Origin: Pythium myriotylum
Lineage: Eukaryota > Oomycota > Peronosporomycetes > Pythiales > Pythiaceae
Length of the DNA: 64,000 bases
Reading direction: 5' to 3'
Assembly: GCA_023091665.1 (NCBI GenBank)
Contig: JALJCQ010000015.1
Location: forward strand, 1,798,001-1,862,000
Shown here: positions 21,658-34,312 of the stretch, piece by piece
Position numbering within the stretch: position 1 is the first letter of the stretch
How the letters are laid out: every line of letters starts with the position of its first letter
Made by a program: the position numbers and the translations under genes
The notes under the pieces: generated by a model
What the model saw: only the letters and a program-made list of their open reading frames with translations
Told to the model about the DNA's origin: nothing
The model's database searches: none

Positions 21658-23029
21658 CAGGAAAAGAGACTCTCGTGTGCGCGTCCGGGCAAGTGCAAGT
21701 GTGGGGTCGAGGGTGGCGTGATGCCGCCCGGGAGGGTAGTCCTCTCGGCAACAAACACAGGCGGAACAAAACAGTGGCCGAGAACGCCGGTCGTTCTCCC
21801 GGCCATACTCAGCGCCAGTGTCGCGCGCAGCTGCCCGGGCTATGTGCAGTGGCCGCCTTTCAGCCCTGCCAAGGATGGCGTGAGGCCTGGGGCGTCACGT
21901 CAACTCCCATCACTTCAAGCGCCCAAGCGCCATCCAATGAGCGACGCGCGTTTCGCCCGTCTTTCTTCCTTGCTTCGGAGAACGGAGCCTTCGATTATCT
22001 TGGCGCCGTGGGACGCCGAGCCGATGGGGAGAGAGAAAAGGAAGAACCCAGCGCGCGGGAGGAGCCGCAGAAGCGCTTTTCGCGCCGCCCGCGACTCTCC
22101 CTCGTGGTCTGATTCGCCCATTCTCGGATCTCGAACGCGGATCTTGGGGATTCGATTTTTCCCGAAAGCGCCAGTCGAACGAGTGAGAGGCTTGGCAAGC
22201 GACCCAGATGGCGGCAGCACGATAACGGAGACAGCCAGCGACAGAGCCGGCGCCGGGTGGATTACCTCGCCGAGCCGACATGTCCCCGCGGACGTCAACT
22301 GCCAGAGGCGCGACGAAGTACACGACCCACGACCCCATCAGCCACCACCTCAGGGCTGCAACACAATACTCGCCACCCGACGAGAGCCTTGGTAATCAGC
22401 TCCAGAAGCAAAGATCGTTGAAGCGGACAAAGGCGCGGGAGACTGAAACTCGCGTTGCATCCGACGGCAGCTGCGGGCCATCAAACCTTTGACGGGTTCT
22501 GAAGCACGCCGTCGACGTCATCGCCTCAGACAAAGATCGCAAACACTTTTCTGAGATTGCTTCGTCTAACATGGCCAGAAGATGAGCCTGTCACGCACCG
22601 GCCCTCGGGTCACAACCACCCCGAGCTGTGGACGGTTGAGATTCCCCCCTCATTGTGCCGAGTCCCTATGCTGCCCGCTTTATTGGTGCCGGATCAAGCT
22701 TCTCGACACTGTCGAGTCATAGCTGCTAGTGGGGGGTCTCCGTGCGGAGAATTGCATTGTTGTTGGTGTTCGAATCGAGCCGCCACCCATACCTAGCACG
22801 CTAATCGGCGGCAAGCAGAAGTGGAGGAGGTATCGGTTGAACGGATCCCTTCTCCACTTCTGCCGGCTGCCGTTTCCAGTGCGTAAAGAGGCGACCTTTC
22901 GTAGAGCTCTTCGCGATTGCGCCGGATTCGTCATGGAAGACTGATCTTTTGGCGGACGAAGGCTCCCGACCAACCGAATTCATGCCGCGTCTGAGTAGAT
23001 GGAACGGTCGGGAGGTCCACTTGATTGTA
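21658..23029. other. Long divergent intergenic region with a small inverted repeat
   Basis: This 1.37 kb separates the divergent bZIP and YWTD-propeller genes and should contain both promoters. It is GC-rich next to bZIP. A 12 bp inverted repeat (22815-22826 and 22852-22863, gcagaagtggag and its complement), flanked by partly matching ggcggc/gctgcc ends, could form a hairpin. A 304-codon open frame (21481-22395) is Arg/Gly rich and looks non-coding. Confidence 0.4.
22815..22863. repeat. Inverted repeat, 12 bp arms, 25 bp loop
   Basis: The arms gcagaagtggag (22815-22826) and ctccacttctgc (22852-22863) are exact complements. They lie 170 bp upstream of the proposed propeller start codon. The pairing extends imperfectly outward through GC-rich sequence. 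The function is unknown. Confidence 0.6.
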
Positions 23030-24478
23030 ATGCTACGATCAGTAGTGTGGCTTGCGTTGTTGGTGGTGCTTGGAGTGGAGGCGGTGCGTGTCAGTGTCCT
23101 TTCACCGTCGATCTCGAGTTTACTCATCGATGTATTCAGTCCACCACGGTCTTCTTCCGCAAGCGGGTGCAAGGCAACATCTTCGCCCTCGGCGACAGCA
23201 CCGACGCCAGTCGTGAGATTGAGCTCGAAGGCACCGCAAACGCTTCTCGCTTCGTGGCGCTGGCTCTTTCAACAGACCGCGTGTACTGGAGCGACCATCG
23301 GTCCATCCGTAGCGCGTTATCGTCTAATGGCACTGACATCCGCACTGAGATCGGTACACTCATTCGAGTGCGATGGTTCGGGGTCAACTTCGACTCAGGT
23401 GGGCTTCAACTATCAGTGATGGGTATCCCGTGCGCAAGCGTCGTGCTTTTAGACCCCACGACGGTCGAGTGTTTCGTAGGAATCCCCCTTGTTGATGCCA
23501 AGCCAACAGCGAGCGACTGCTTCCTGCTAACGGACCGAGGGGGTATGCAGGGTGTTGCACTTAATAGATACGACGAGATGCGCGCGAATGGACTATCTTC
23601 TCCCGTAGTCGAACGTATCGACATCCGAACAACGCCCGTGGCTCCCCAGGCTCTCGCCATTGATGGTGATCACACTTTGATCTGGTCTAACGCAGCCGAC
23701 GGCATAATCTATCGGAGTAGTCTCAAAGACACAGCGATTTATGCCATCCAGGCACAGGCATGGGATGTGAAGGGGTTGGCTCTACTTCGTTGGTCACATC
23801 CAGTGCAGGCGCTCGAAGTGTTGTTCTCGATCGAAGGAAGCGGCTTCATTCGGCGAGCGAGAGTCTCACCAGATGCAGTAAATCAGACAGAAACTCTTCT
23901 TTCCGACTTGCGTTCCCCACGCGGATTAGCGATTGACCCAAACCAGAACTTCCTCTATTTTACTGAGAAGACAGGACGAATCTTCCGAGCATCCCTTCTC
24001 GAGTTGCTACCGATGGGCCAGGCACTCGCAACGTTACTACCGGAACCCCAGCTTCTGATAACACTCTCAGCGTTGTCTCGGCTGGACGGAATTGCAGTAG
24101 ACGAGTCCTTCCTGTATTGGTGTGAGGCCAACTCAAATGTAGTGGCTCGAGCTTATTCAAACTCGTTCGAACGTGAGATCTTTGTCGGGGGGTCGCCCGA
24201 TGCGACGCTAAGGTTACAAGTTTTATCTCTGATATCGATATGCTTTCTCGTAGCTAATAGTAAATTTCAACTGCAGCTGGCCACGCAGTATCGCCCTCAG
24301 ATTCTCTAGTGGCATGGGTAGTCCAACAACTGAAGTCTTCTACACTGAATACACGGGTCGAATCTCGAAAGGGAAGTCTGAAGTTATTGTCAACGAGTTG
24401 AACTCGCCAAGCTTGAAGTACCTCGACGAACTCTTGCAGAGCAAACAGTCCGACATATATTTCTACGCACTCGAGTGA
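23030..24478 (+). CDS. Secreted YWTD/LDL-receptor-class-B-like beta-propeller protein
   Basis: Proposed exons are 23030-23083, 23140-24212 and 24277-24478 (442 residues); introns of 56 and 64 bp agree in phase. Exon 1 encodes exactly a signal peptide (MLRSVVWLALLVVLGVEA), so the product should be secreted or luminal. Repeated propeller blades are seen: RVYWSDHRSIRSA, LIWSNAADGIIYRSSL, LYFTEKTGRIFRASLL, LYWCEANSNVVARAY and VFYTEYTGRISK; each is preceded by a PxxLAID/LDGIAVD-type strand. This is the LDL-receptor YWTD propeller pattern. There are no EGF modules and no membrane anchor, so it is a stand-alone propeller. Splice 2 creates LSWPRSIAL, typical of the blade-start motif. Its last 16 coding bases overlap those of the convergent EDRF1 gene. 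Confidence 0.75.
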
Positions 24479-27400
24479 TGTAGCCTCACAGCATCGTCAT
24501 AGATGGACTGTAAAGTGCCTAGGATAAGGGACACATCTGTGAATCCACCTTCTGCACTGAAGTACAGCAGCTCCTTGTACATGCGCTTGTACGCATCAAT
24601 CATTGATACTGCTCTGCTTTCGTCTCTTGTAGCGTGGAGTCTCTTGGGTTGGATTGAGGAAGAGGAAGACATAGACGTACTAAGCCTGATGAGTTGGTGT
24701 ACCGTAGCTTGGATCTTCGCCAAAACGTTAGGTGCTAGTGGCAGCACTTGCTGATGGGAGCTCTTGAAAGCATGAACTGTGTTTAGTAAAACAAGGAGGG
24801 CATGGTCAAGGTCATCCAAGCGTCCACCAAGAGCATATAAATCGGCCAGCTCTTGATGAATGAGAATGAACGTGGCTCCCAACTCGTTCCGACCAAAGTA
24901 CTCCAGAGCCTTCTCATAGTGCCGGCGGGCGATCTCCATGCGATTCTTCAAACCTGACGTTTGCTTGTGGTCCTTTGGATCCCTGATTATCGTTGTTGCC
25001 TCTCGAGATATCTGCCGTGTGTAGAAGCTCGCTACTTGGTAGTGGGTGGCTGCAGTTTGCTTTATATCACCCAGTTCGGTGTACAATGCAAGCGCCTTGC
25101 TGAATTTCTTCTGTGCTTCATTTTCGTAAACGTTCCGATGATCAGACGAATTGGCCAATGCCACACCCCAAACCAAATAACTCAGTGCCAACTCGCCATT
25201 GACTTTGGTGTATAAGGCCGCATCGTCGTCCATTTTGTGATGCTTGAGCAGCGATGCAGCATTCATACAAAGATCAACAGCACGACCATAATGCTGTTGC
25301 TGCTTCTGAAAATTTGCAATTTCTCGCTGGGCAAGAATCTTGTGAAGATGGGCTAGGTTAGCCGATAATAATGCCACATTCACTGTGTCTTCGATGTCAT
25401 TGAAGATGCGACAACTGCGCTCAAACCAGATGTAGGCTATCTCCTCGCTGGTTGCCACCGACAGATAATATTTGCCCAGTTCGTTGCATGCATTGCCAAG
25501 TTTTTTCATGAGGCGGCTACGGAAAACAATAACGTTAAAATGCGGTAAATAGCAAGATGATCACGACAAGTACTTACAAGTAGAGCTCCGAATCGACTGA
25601 TGGAAAGAGACCCCGCAGGTAAGAGAAAAAAGCAATCTGTCGGAGTGTAAGGGGTGCGTTTTCGAGCACAGATGAAGTCTCGTCGCGGAGGTTCTGACCA
25701 CTGGCGGTCTCGTATAGATGCAATAGCTCTCCTGTAGAGGCGAAACCATCCGATTGTTTGCTAGCAGCGTCGCCGATAACTTCCAAAAGGAAGCAACGAA
25801 GCTCTGACACAGTGGCACACACACGAGCAGCCCCACCACCCGATGTACCGCCAATACACGAATCTTCTTTTCGTCGAACTCCGTCAAAGTCGATCGACTC
25901 CAGTGCGCGATCGATTTCGTCGTTCTCTGCTCCAGTTTCCCAGGAAAGGACCTGCACGTCGAAGGTGTCAGTTCCCCGAGGAGCGTGAACGAGTGCGTTT
26001 TGGATGCATGATATCGCGTCTTCCCACTTCGCTTCGTCCAGACGGATTCGAGCAAGATGTAAGTTGATAGAGCTGCACTTCAATTGGAGCCTCTCCAGCT
26101 CTTCGCTCATGAAGTCGGTTACACCTCCGTCGTCGGCTTCATTCTCCTGATCGTCACTTATCTCGACGTGTTCTGAAACGCGCGATGCAATCCTCTCATC
26201 TTCTGTTCTCGGTAAGGCGCTGGAGTCCCGTTCAAGTTGTATGCATTCTTCAAATAGACGAATGCTTTCTCTCAAGTACTCCTCGGCATGTACCAAAGCA
26301 TCAGCCTTGGTGGAGTTAGTATCACCACATGAGTCGTCGGAATCATCGTCAAGCTCATCGTTTCCTTGCTGAAGGTACGTGTCTGCTAACTGTTCAGCCA
26401 CGGACGAACGGATCGAGCTGTGCGCTGCTCCACCTGAATCTGAAATCTCCTTAAGCAAGTTCACGCACGTACGAAGCAAATCACGTTGTCGGAGTCGGAG
26501 TTGCCTGTGGAGACCCGGGGTTTCAGTCGTCAAGGAGTACATCATCCGCGACGCACGCGACGCAAATCGATAGCAAAGCATCGCCATCATGTACTTCCAC
26601 TTCAGTTGCTTCCCTTGTGACAGCACATTGACATCGTAGAGTCGTAAAGCATTTTCTCCTTGCTTCCGATGAAGCCAATATGTTCCATTCGGTCGTGTGC
26701 AGTTATTCTTCAAGAACTTCAAGAGCATTGCAGCATTTAGACTGACCTCTTGGACGTCAAACAACGGGCGTGAGGCATCTCCTGACATGTACGGAATTTG
26801 CCGAGTCTCAACGAGTTTGTAGCCTCGAACGACTCCTTTCGAGTGCATGCAAATGGCAAGCTCTGGAATGTTGGCGATGACGTTATCCAAATAGTAGTCG
26901 AGCACTGTTGCCAATGATAGCTCCTTGTCCATGTCGTGTAGTCTGAGCGATACGGCTGGGTGTTCTGGGTTGCTAAAAAGCATCACGTCACTCCCTAGCA
27001 CCATCTTAAGGTCACTGAATTTCCATTTTAGCACGCGCTGGAATGCGGAACGAGACGAATTTCTTGGCATAGATGTTGACCATGGTGAACGTTGAGCTGA
27101 GTCCTCTTCACTAGCGGTTGTTGATGGTGATCGATTGCTTCCGGTAGGTTTTGATTCCCCCTGTTTGGGTTTCGACCGCCGGTTAAACGTTCTTCGTTTG
27201 CTTGCGATCTCAGCTAGCTTATCCGTGCTACGACCGGACTCGTGGTCCTGATTATTACTGGCGAGTAGCCGACTGCTGACTGTGCTTTGGTAGATAAACT
27301 TTTCATAGAGAATTTGCTGCGACTCCTCCTCCCGCTTTTGCTCTTGTCCAATCGACTTTGGTTGATTGCTTGCTTGGGTGAATGCAGATCCTTCGCGGGC

Positions 27401-28147
27401 ATATTCACTGTCCCCTTCACCAAATCCAGGGGGTAAATCAACGTCATCGATACCTCCGTCAACGACCAAGGTGGTTCCGACGCGATGCACCGCGAGTGAC
27501 ACGGGGCCTTGCGAGTACGGCAGTTTGAACAGTTTCTTGATGTTCTCTGCAGGGCCGAGAAAGTCAACTGCGTCATCATCCATGCCAGATGCGAGTTCCA
27601 CGCGGTTTCCACGTAGACGCACAGAAAGCTGAGGTTCTTGCGGTCGAGCCACCATGTCTCCCAGACGCATGGCCTCGATGAAATTCTGGGCCATAGCATC
27701 ACCACCGTGAAAAGCGTTGCCAAATGAAACAATGCGTCCATTGCTCGAGGGGCTGTTGCTACCGGAGCCACGTTGGTTTGTTGGTGATGGAAGCGTCGTC
27801 AGGTGGAGGTCTGTATCCAACTGGAGTTTCTGGAACGGAACAATCGCCGCCGAGGCGGAGTTGGCGTGGGCAATAATTGCGCGACTTTCACCCACTAGCT
27901 CCAGTGGGAAATCGACGGCTTTCGGTGCCTCCACTGCTGCCTCCGGCGTGGGCGTCAGTGTCGGGGAACCGCATGCGAGGGCGCGCGGGGTGCGCGCGAT
28001 GTCGTCGGTGAGCGCGACGCGGACACGAGGCTTGCCATCTGAGGCCTCTTCGACCCACACAGACATCGCATCCGACCCCGTGGGCGAGCGACAGGGAGAG
28101 GACGGCAGCGCATACTCGCGCAAAGTCCCATCCTCAGGGAAGTCCAT
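24463..28147 (-). CDS. EDRF1: EDRF1-like TPR protein
   Basis: The product is similar in order and sequence to animal EDRF1 (erythroid differentiation-related factor 1), a conserved protein whose function outside animals is unclear. Exons are 28147-25578 and 25516-24463 with a 61 bp intron (GTAAGT...CCGTAG); the phase is correct, giving 1,207 residues. Matching blocks are VSLAVHRVGTTLVVD, KFSDLKMVLGSDVMLFSN, AVSLRLHDMDKEL, YYLDNVIANIPELAICMHSKG and FLKNNCTRPNGTYWL. TPR-like helices occupy the C-terminal third (AYIWFERSCRIFNDIEDTVNVAL, shortened here: WFERSCRIFNDIEDTVN). An acidic stretch (DDDSDDSC region) and low-complexity linkers separate them. The C terminus overlaps the YWTD gene by 16 bp tail-to-tail. 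Confidence 0.88.
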
Positions 28148-28334
28148 CGGTCGATTTGGATGTGGAGTTGACGACAGTAGGGTACAAGGAATGATGCTCC
28201 CACCTTACTCAAGAGTGTGGGTCGACCTGGAATGTTCCAGATTCGTTGTGGCCATGTTGAGCTCTTGGACCACTAAATCTCATCTTATTTTATGATGGTG
28301 GTGGTGATTTGAATCTCTCACACCAAGGTTACAC

Positions 28335-31300
28335 TCAATCATCATCAGCGTACAGAGATGACTTCGAGAGGAGGACAGGCATCTGGAACGGCTGACCCAC
28401 CGCGATCTTGCCTTCGATCTCCATAGCTTCGACGCGAATTTGCAGCCACCTAGGGGTACAAAACAGGTCAGCATTTTGGTAATGTGGATACAGAGATCGA
28501 CGACCACTTACTCTTTCACGGCTGACGCTGTGTATGACATTAGGTTCTCTGGAATCGCCTCACCAGCGTCATGCTTACCCGCTAGAGACTGAAGCCGATC
28601 ACTGACTTCTGCAACGTCCCACTGCGATTCATCTTCTTTTCGCTCAGCTGTTTCAGCGGTCGCATTCTGCGTCAGTACCTCAATCCATTCCCGTTGGTCT
28701 TCAAAGGATGGGGCGCATAGCACAAATTTCGTGTAGCCGCTGTCAATCGAGAAACAGTTGAATAAGATCACACGGGTTCCTTGAGACTGGTCGAGCTGAT
28801 TCGGCATCTCAGAAACAACACTTCCAATCACATTGATCTCTCGCTTGATCGGCCCATTTTCAGTATCAGCATACCCCAGCTTGTTGTTCTGAAGTGAGAA
28901 AAACTTCTGCTTCCACGTGTTTTTGTAAATGAAACCTTGCTTTAGCAGTACCCCCTTCTTCTTCCACGTAGCCTTTGGTGGTTGCTTGGACTTCAGCAGG
29001 TTACCTTGGAGCGTTTGTCGATCAATATAGATCTTCGCTGCAGCGTAAATTGATTCGAGGATTCGGTTGAACTGAAGTTGAATGTTGGGATCCATTTTGG
29101 GCTGCGGTTGGAGGGTGCCTTTAAAATCCTCCGAGACACTTCTTGTTTTACGATCAGAGAATGTGCCGAAACCACCATCGACACTCCTTCGATCGAGGCC
29201 CGACACAGAGGTCGGAGTGCTGCCTCCACTGTTGAAACCACGATTGCTCGGCGATGAAATCGTGACAGACAGACCACTTGATGATGCTCGTGGTGAGGGA
29301 GCTGGAGAGGAGCGAGGGGATGAACGAGGAGACACAAGGGAGGATGAACCGAGCCTCTTCTGGACCGATTCAATCAGGTTGCTCGCACTGTACGAGCGAG
29401 TGCGCTTGCCATTATCGGTCTGCTCTTCCGCACCAAGGGAGTGATTGAAGTCGGCAGCCACAGCATCAATTTGTCGGCGGCTGTGCGGCGGTGTGTTGAC
29501 AAAGAAAGCGCCCTTTTGAGTCCACCCATGGGGCTTCATTGCTCGAAGTGCGATCAATGTGTGAAAGAAATGACGGACTTCTCGGTGCCAGTGGAGAAAC
29601 AGTCGTGAGAATGTTTGGAGTAACTCGTAACGTAGTTTGTCGGCATGGCGTTCGGGGAAGCAGTCCCAACAATTGTACAAGAACTCAAGAGTCGTCAACA
29701 CGACCTGGGTGTGCTCGGAGGCCAGAAGTATTCGCAACGCTGCACACAAAAATCTGAAATCGAACGACGGAGGTAACAACGAGACATCGTCACCAGCGGG
29801 AATAGAGTACTGATCGTCTTGATGGAAGTTCCATCGATCGTTATTTTCGAGGTGAGACAAGCGATAGGAGCTCAGGCGCACGCGCCAACTTCGAATCATG
29901 TACATCCAGACGCCAAGCAACTCAACCGCACCAATAACTGCAGTGACATCGTGTACGCTGGTGCTACTGAGAAGGAACTTGGTCATTGGGTTGATAAGGC
30001 TTGGGTTGGATAGCATCGTGCACGACAACTTGTACAAAGTAGGAGGAAGCCAGCCCGATTTTTGAGTCTTGAGCTCGAGGAAGAACACCTTGAGGACTTG
30101 AGTATAGCCGGGCAAATGCGCCCATCCGATCTTCTGGTTTAGCACTGCGAGGGTGTCGAGGACGTACCAGAGCCACTGATCAAGTAGAAGAATATTCAGG
30201 GTATTCGCCTCCCCATTTAGTCGACGGAAACGCGCTTTCCATGCTTCGCTAGTCACCTCGTACTTGTCTTCCGCTTCTTCTTCTTGAGCTTTTAGCGCCT
30301 TCTCACCGTACTCGTCGAATATAGCCTTGTGGAATCGCCGCCAATCGAGATGTGCCTCTAAGCCATCCATCGCGAACAGATCAGCATCAGCCTGACTTTC
30401 GAACTCAGCAGCCAACTCGGAAACCGGCTCTGTGTAAGATTCAGCCCATAACTGGTAAAGCTCAACACCAAAACTGGGAAGACGAAAGCATAGCACCGAG
30501 AGCATACGAGCAACGAAGAACATAAGGTTGTTGTTCATCACACCGCGGACTGAGACTGTTTGTAGCACACAGTATTTTGTCTCCACTAGCATCGCCCGTA
30601 GTTTCAAACCGAACTCAACGTCCCGTTTGTTAACCTTATGGGTGTGCTTGATGCCGAGTGTGTTCGTCATCACGGTTGAATCGAATCCCAGTAAAGGTAG
30701 GTCACTCAGTTCCGCTCGTTTGACGAGATAGAACAGCAGTTCATAAAAGACATTTCGTAGAGTGTAGTGCCGCACCCGAATATTCTCGAGAAGAAATTGC
30801 CACAGGCGAAGAAGAATACTCTTGGTTTCGTCAAGTGCCTCCGCTGAGGCGTACACCCACGAAAGCATTGAGGCTTTGTGCGAAATCTGCAGCATCTTGA
30901 GGATTTTTGTCGCCTTCCGCACTTTTGCCTCCTTGTCGTCTTTTTGGCGAACTGCCATGAGGTCGACGAGGTCTTGCATTTTTTCTAGAACTCGCTGAGC
31001 TTCAACAGGAATGATTACCTTTCGGTGAGATTTCTTCGTCGATGGAGCTCCGACAATCACCGAGCTTGATGATGAAATTCCATTCTCACTAATTACACCG
31101 CATCTCAACTGGCGGACGTCGGGAATCCGCTTGAACAAAATTGTCCCATACACAACACCAACTTGGTGACCCTTGAGCGTGAGGGGTTGCTCGAATCGGC
31201 TTGTAACAAACTGTTCCGAGAACCCAAGTCCATTAGAACCCGAGTTTGGGTTTGCGTCAAACTTTTTCTTCAGTCTCTCCTGAAGGGCATCTTCGAAACT

Positions 31301-32491
31301 CTTCTCCAGCGATAGCCACGTTTGCCCGAAAAGGATCGTGTTACGTACTTCTTTGTCAAATGCTGGGTCAACTTCAGGTGTGGCGTCTTTTTTGAACTTT
31401 TCATAAAGAGCCAAGAAGCCTCCATCTGGGTCACTTGCTATCTGTCCTCGACCAGCGTACATCTGCCGCACTTCGAGGGTTAATGTAGCAGACATAAGCT
31501 CATCAAACGTGCTGTATCGAGTAATCGCCGGCAAATGGTCGCTCACTGTAGACCAAGCCACGTTCACGGGATCCTCCGCCAACAAGGGGTCTCCTATCGC
31601 ATCTTCATCTGCACTAGCTGTTGTCATTTGCGAATGCGTTCGTGTGACCCTCGAAGACAACACAGCCAGTCGAGCCAGTGACTGGAAGCTGACTTCGTTG
31701 ATATCGCCCATGGCCCTCTTTTCAGCGTGTTTGAGAGTGTTTCCCATGTAGAACGTTTCGCTCGTTCCTATTGTACATTTGTAGCTGACAGCAAATTTTT
31801 TGAGCGGGAGAGAGGCATCTTCTTGAAAATCATGACCTTCCGGTCGGTCAAGTTCGTTGGCAATCGCAGGCATCATCACACCGACGTCACTCACAGAGAT
31901 GTTCCACTCGCTACATTGTTCCATGTAGCAGTTGAAGACAATTCGTCCATTGTCACAGCCAGTCAAGTGATGGTCGTGGTGGACTGGGCCAGTTGCGACG
32001 GACCACAGATCGACCTTCGCCGACCCAATGAGGGTTTTCGAGTGGAATGTTCGAATCGTGAACACCTTGATCACAAGATTCTTCTTCGGTAACTGCGCGA
32101 GCAGACCTTTGTACTCAAACGCAATCAGTAGGCCCTTGTAGTTCGGATTCAAGTCGCCCTTGATCACTGGAGTCGCATACGGAGTCTTCTCGTCAGGATC
32201 GTCCCAATAGAACTCCACAAATGGGTCGCTTTTCCCGCTAAGCTTGCGCCCTTGCAAGTTACGGCACTGGATACCCGAGATTCGTACGCGGAAGAGGCAC
32301 TCTGTGTCCGTCTTGCGTTCAAGAGGTTCGAAGACGTTTCGAAGAAACTTGGGGCTCATTCGCCGCGGCGAAGACGCAAGGCCGAACTGCTCACCAAATT
32401 CCCGCGTCGCGGCTGACAGCGAGTTCAGCGTGTCGTAGTGGGTCATTGACATCCTCGGGGACGTCGCGGCGCTCGAGGGCGCGGAGCTCAT
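28335..32491 (-). CDS. Large C2-domain and PH-domain protein
   Basis: Two exons (32491-28512 and 28449-28335, 62 bp intron) encode 1,364 residues. Residues about 60-190 form a C2 domain (LFRVRISGIQCRNLQG, SGKSDPFVEFYWDDPDEKTP, LIGSAKVDLWSV), a module that binds phospholipid. Residues about 1190-1295 form a PH domain (KKKGVLLKQGFIYKNTWKQK to EDQREWIEVLTQNA). The central 900 residues are helical without a recognisable motif (LWYVLDTLAVLNQKIGWAHL) and may be an armadillo-like scaffold. A Ser/Pro-rich linker precedes the PH domain. Membrane association at phosphoinositides is inferred; no catalytic domain is visible and I do not know the family name. The minus-strand ATG at 32491 is preceded by GA-rich sequence. 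Confidence 0.8.
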
Positions 32492-32965
32492 GGTTCTTCT
32501 CGCCGCACTTCAACCTCTCTGAGAATCTTCGCACCGCCGGAACTCGAAGACACCAGATTTCGCCCACGAGTGCTCCGAAGCGTGGGTAGTTGAGGCAGAG
32601 GTGGGCGAGTGGTGCTGCGGGAGACGGTCGTGGAGGCCTTGGCCGAGAGAGAGAGAGAGGCTTTCCCCCAAGGAGATGGAGGATGGAGGAGGAGGATGTC
32701 GTCTGTGTCGGTCCACGCGGGGGTAGGCACGGCAGCATAAAACCTTCCCAAGTATCCGTCTCAGTCAACACTGCGATTCAGAAAAGAATTGACAGATTCA
32801 TGAGGTTTTATGTGTTGGCATCACTTTGGTGGACCACACCGTTAAATGGCTGCGTACTTCAACGTCAAGTTGGTGACCGCTCTTGAAGTTCTTCTGGTTT
32901 CCCTGCAACGAAGCGACAACTCAGTGACTTGAATTAGAGTTTCCCTGAGTTTGGTCTGAGCCATT
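32492..32965. other. Intergenic region with a short GA-rich tract
   Basis: It lies between CLN3 (3' end) and the C2-PH gene (5' end), both transcribed to the left. A short GA-repeat is at about 32645-32658. No gene is seen. Confidence 0.4.
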
Positions 32966-34312
32966 CTAGCAAGTCATCGGAATTGTTGCTCCAGGTAGCC
33001 CATTGATCGAGTAAAGACAGCCTTGCAGAAAAAGACCTCCGAAGTCGGCCATCATGACGCCAATGGTGTCTCCAACTGAGGCTGCGCTGAGTGCGAATTC
33101 GACGTACGCCGGCGGGACCTCTTTGCTGAGAAGAGTGTAGGCATTGACGTAGACACCTCCTCCAAGCAGGCCAGCGAAGAAGCAGAATACGAGCAGAGAC
33201 CAGTTGTACAAGAAGTGGTACGCCGACACAAGCGTGAAGAAGACCAGCAGAATCACCTGCAATGCTGGCATAAGGTAGAGGATGGCTCGGTTGGCTTGGA
33301 AAAGCACACCAGATGATCGTGAGAGGAAAACTCCCGTCTGGTATGCCATCCCCGCCGAGGCATAGAACTTGGAGCGAGCGTCGGCGTCCGTCACAGGAAA
33401 ACCGATAGTCGACCACACACCGGTCTGCATTGTGTACTCCGCAAAGTACACGACTGCCAGAGGGACCACATAGGGACCAAGGCGGAACGCGAATTTAACC
33501 TTCTCGCGGAAAGTCAGGGCGGCAGCTCCTGGGTGCTCGACGTACTCGGCCATCTCACCCTGCTCGGCTCGTTTCGTGGTGAAATCTGGGACAAACTCTG
33601 TTTGACTCAGTGCGAGCACAAGCGATTCGTCGGCTGTATCAGGGATGGTACTATAGCTCGCTCGCCCTGGTGTCGGTAGATGCCGCGTGTCAAGCATAAA
33701 CACAAATGTTGCAACGTAGAGTGCAGGGAATAGAGCGGCCGCGAGCAGCAGCGTGGACGTGAAGCTCATTCCGATCCACAGATGGAAAATAGCAATCCAG
33801 GCATACCCACCGACGCCTGCGAGGCCAGTTCCGCTTGACCAGCACGTCAGGCAATGCCTGCTGTCGTAGAACGACGCCATCGCGAGGAATGATGCCTCCA
33901 TCATACCCGATTGGAGCCCCGAGAAGGCAACGCCGAGGAGTTGAAGGCCAAGCGATTTTGTCCCGAGCCCGACGACCAAGAAACTGACGAGCATCCAGGA
34001 GGCCCCAAGGATCGTCCGGTGGCGATACGAGATGAGGTGGAACCAGTACGGGCCCGTGAGTTTGACGAAGAGCGCTGGGAAGATATCGAAGAAGTAGACG
34101 AGGCCGACTCCGCCCGCCGCGATCTCCTGCGCGCCCGCGATCATGATCACATAGCCGACGTTGTTGATGAAGCCGAGCACCCAGAACGCCGCGAGGTTGC
34201 GGAGCGGCTCACGCGTGCCCGCCATGTCGGTCACGGCAGTGTCCACTGGGCGATCAACCTCAGGAACGAGGTTTTGGTGCACTCCCGGTGGCAGTGGATC
34301 CACTTCTTCCAT
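32966..34312 (-). CDS. CLN3: CLN3 (battenin) family lysosomal membrane protein
   Basis: CLN3 is a multi-pass late-endosome/lysosome protein whose loss causes juvenile Batten disease in people and which is tied to lysosomal pH and glycerophosphodiester clearance. The intronless frame encodes 448 residues, with about ten hydrophobic segments. Family blocks are AAFWVLGFINNVGYVIM, VYFFDIFPALFVKLTGPYWF, YFAEYTMQTGVWSTIGFP and AGLLGGGVYVNAYTLLSKEVP. The C-terminal residues after LFLQG (LYSINGLPGATIP) diverge from the family and may be extended by an alternative 3' end. The first ATG (34312) would overlap the start codon of the divergent SPPL2-like gene; the next in-frame Met (34228, MAGTREPL) sits directly before the conserved domain and is an equally likely start. 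Confidence 0.92.
   Translation of the reverse strand: MEEVDPLPPGVHQNLVPEVDRPVDTAVTDMAGTREPLRNLAAFWVLGFINNVGYVIMIAGAQEIAAGGVGLVYFFDIFPALFVKLTGPYWFHLISYRHRTILGASWMLVSFLVVGLGTKSLGLQLLGVAFSGLQSGMMEASFLAMASFYDSRHCLTCWSSGTGLAGVGGYAWIAIFHLWIGMSFTSTLLLAAALFPALYVATFVFMLDTRHLPTPGRASYSTIPDTADESLVLALSQTEFVPDFTTKRAEQGEMAEYVEHPGAAALTFREKVKFAFRLGPYVVPLAVVYFAEYTMQTGVWSTIGFPVTDADARSKFYASAGMAYQTGVFLSRSSGVLFQANRAILYLMPALQVILLVFFTLVSAYHFLYNWSLLVFCFFAGLLGGGVYVNAYTLLSKEVPPAYVEFALSAASVGDTIGVMMADFGGLFLQGCLYSINGLPGATIPMTC

Noticed and set aside
21481..22395. 304-codon plus-strand frame
   Set aside because: Arg/Gly-rich, starts inside the bZIP gene and shows no domain or start context; a product of GC-rich DNA.
32645..32658. 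GA-repeat as a regulatory element
   Set aside because: Too short and simple to call.
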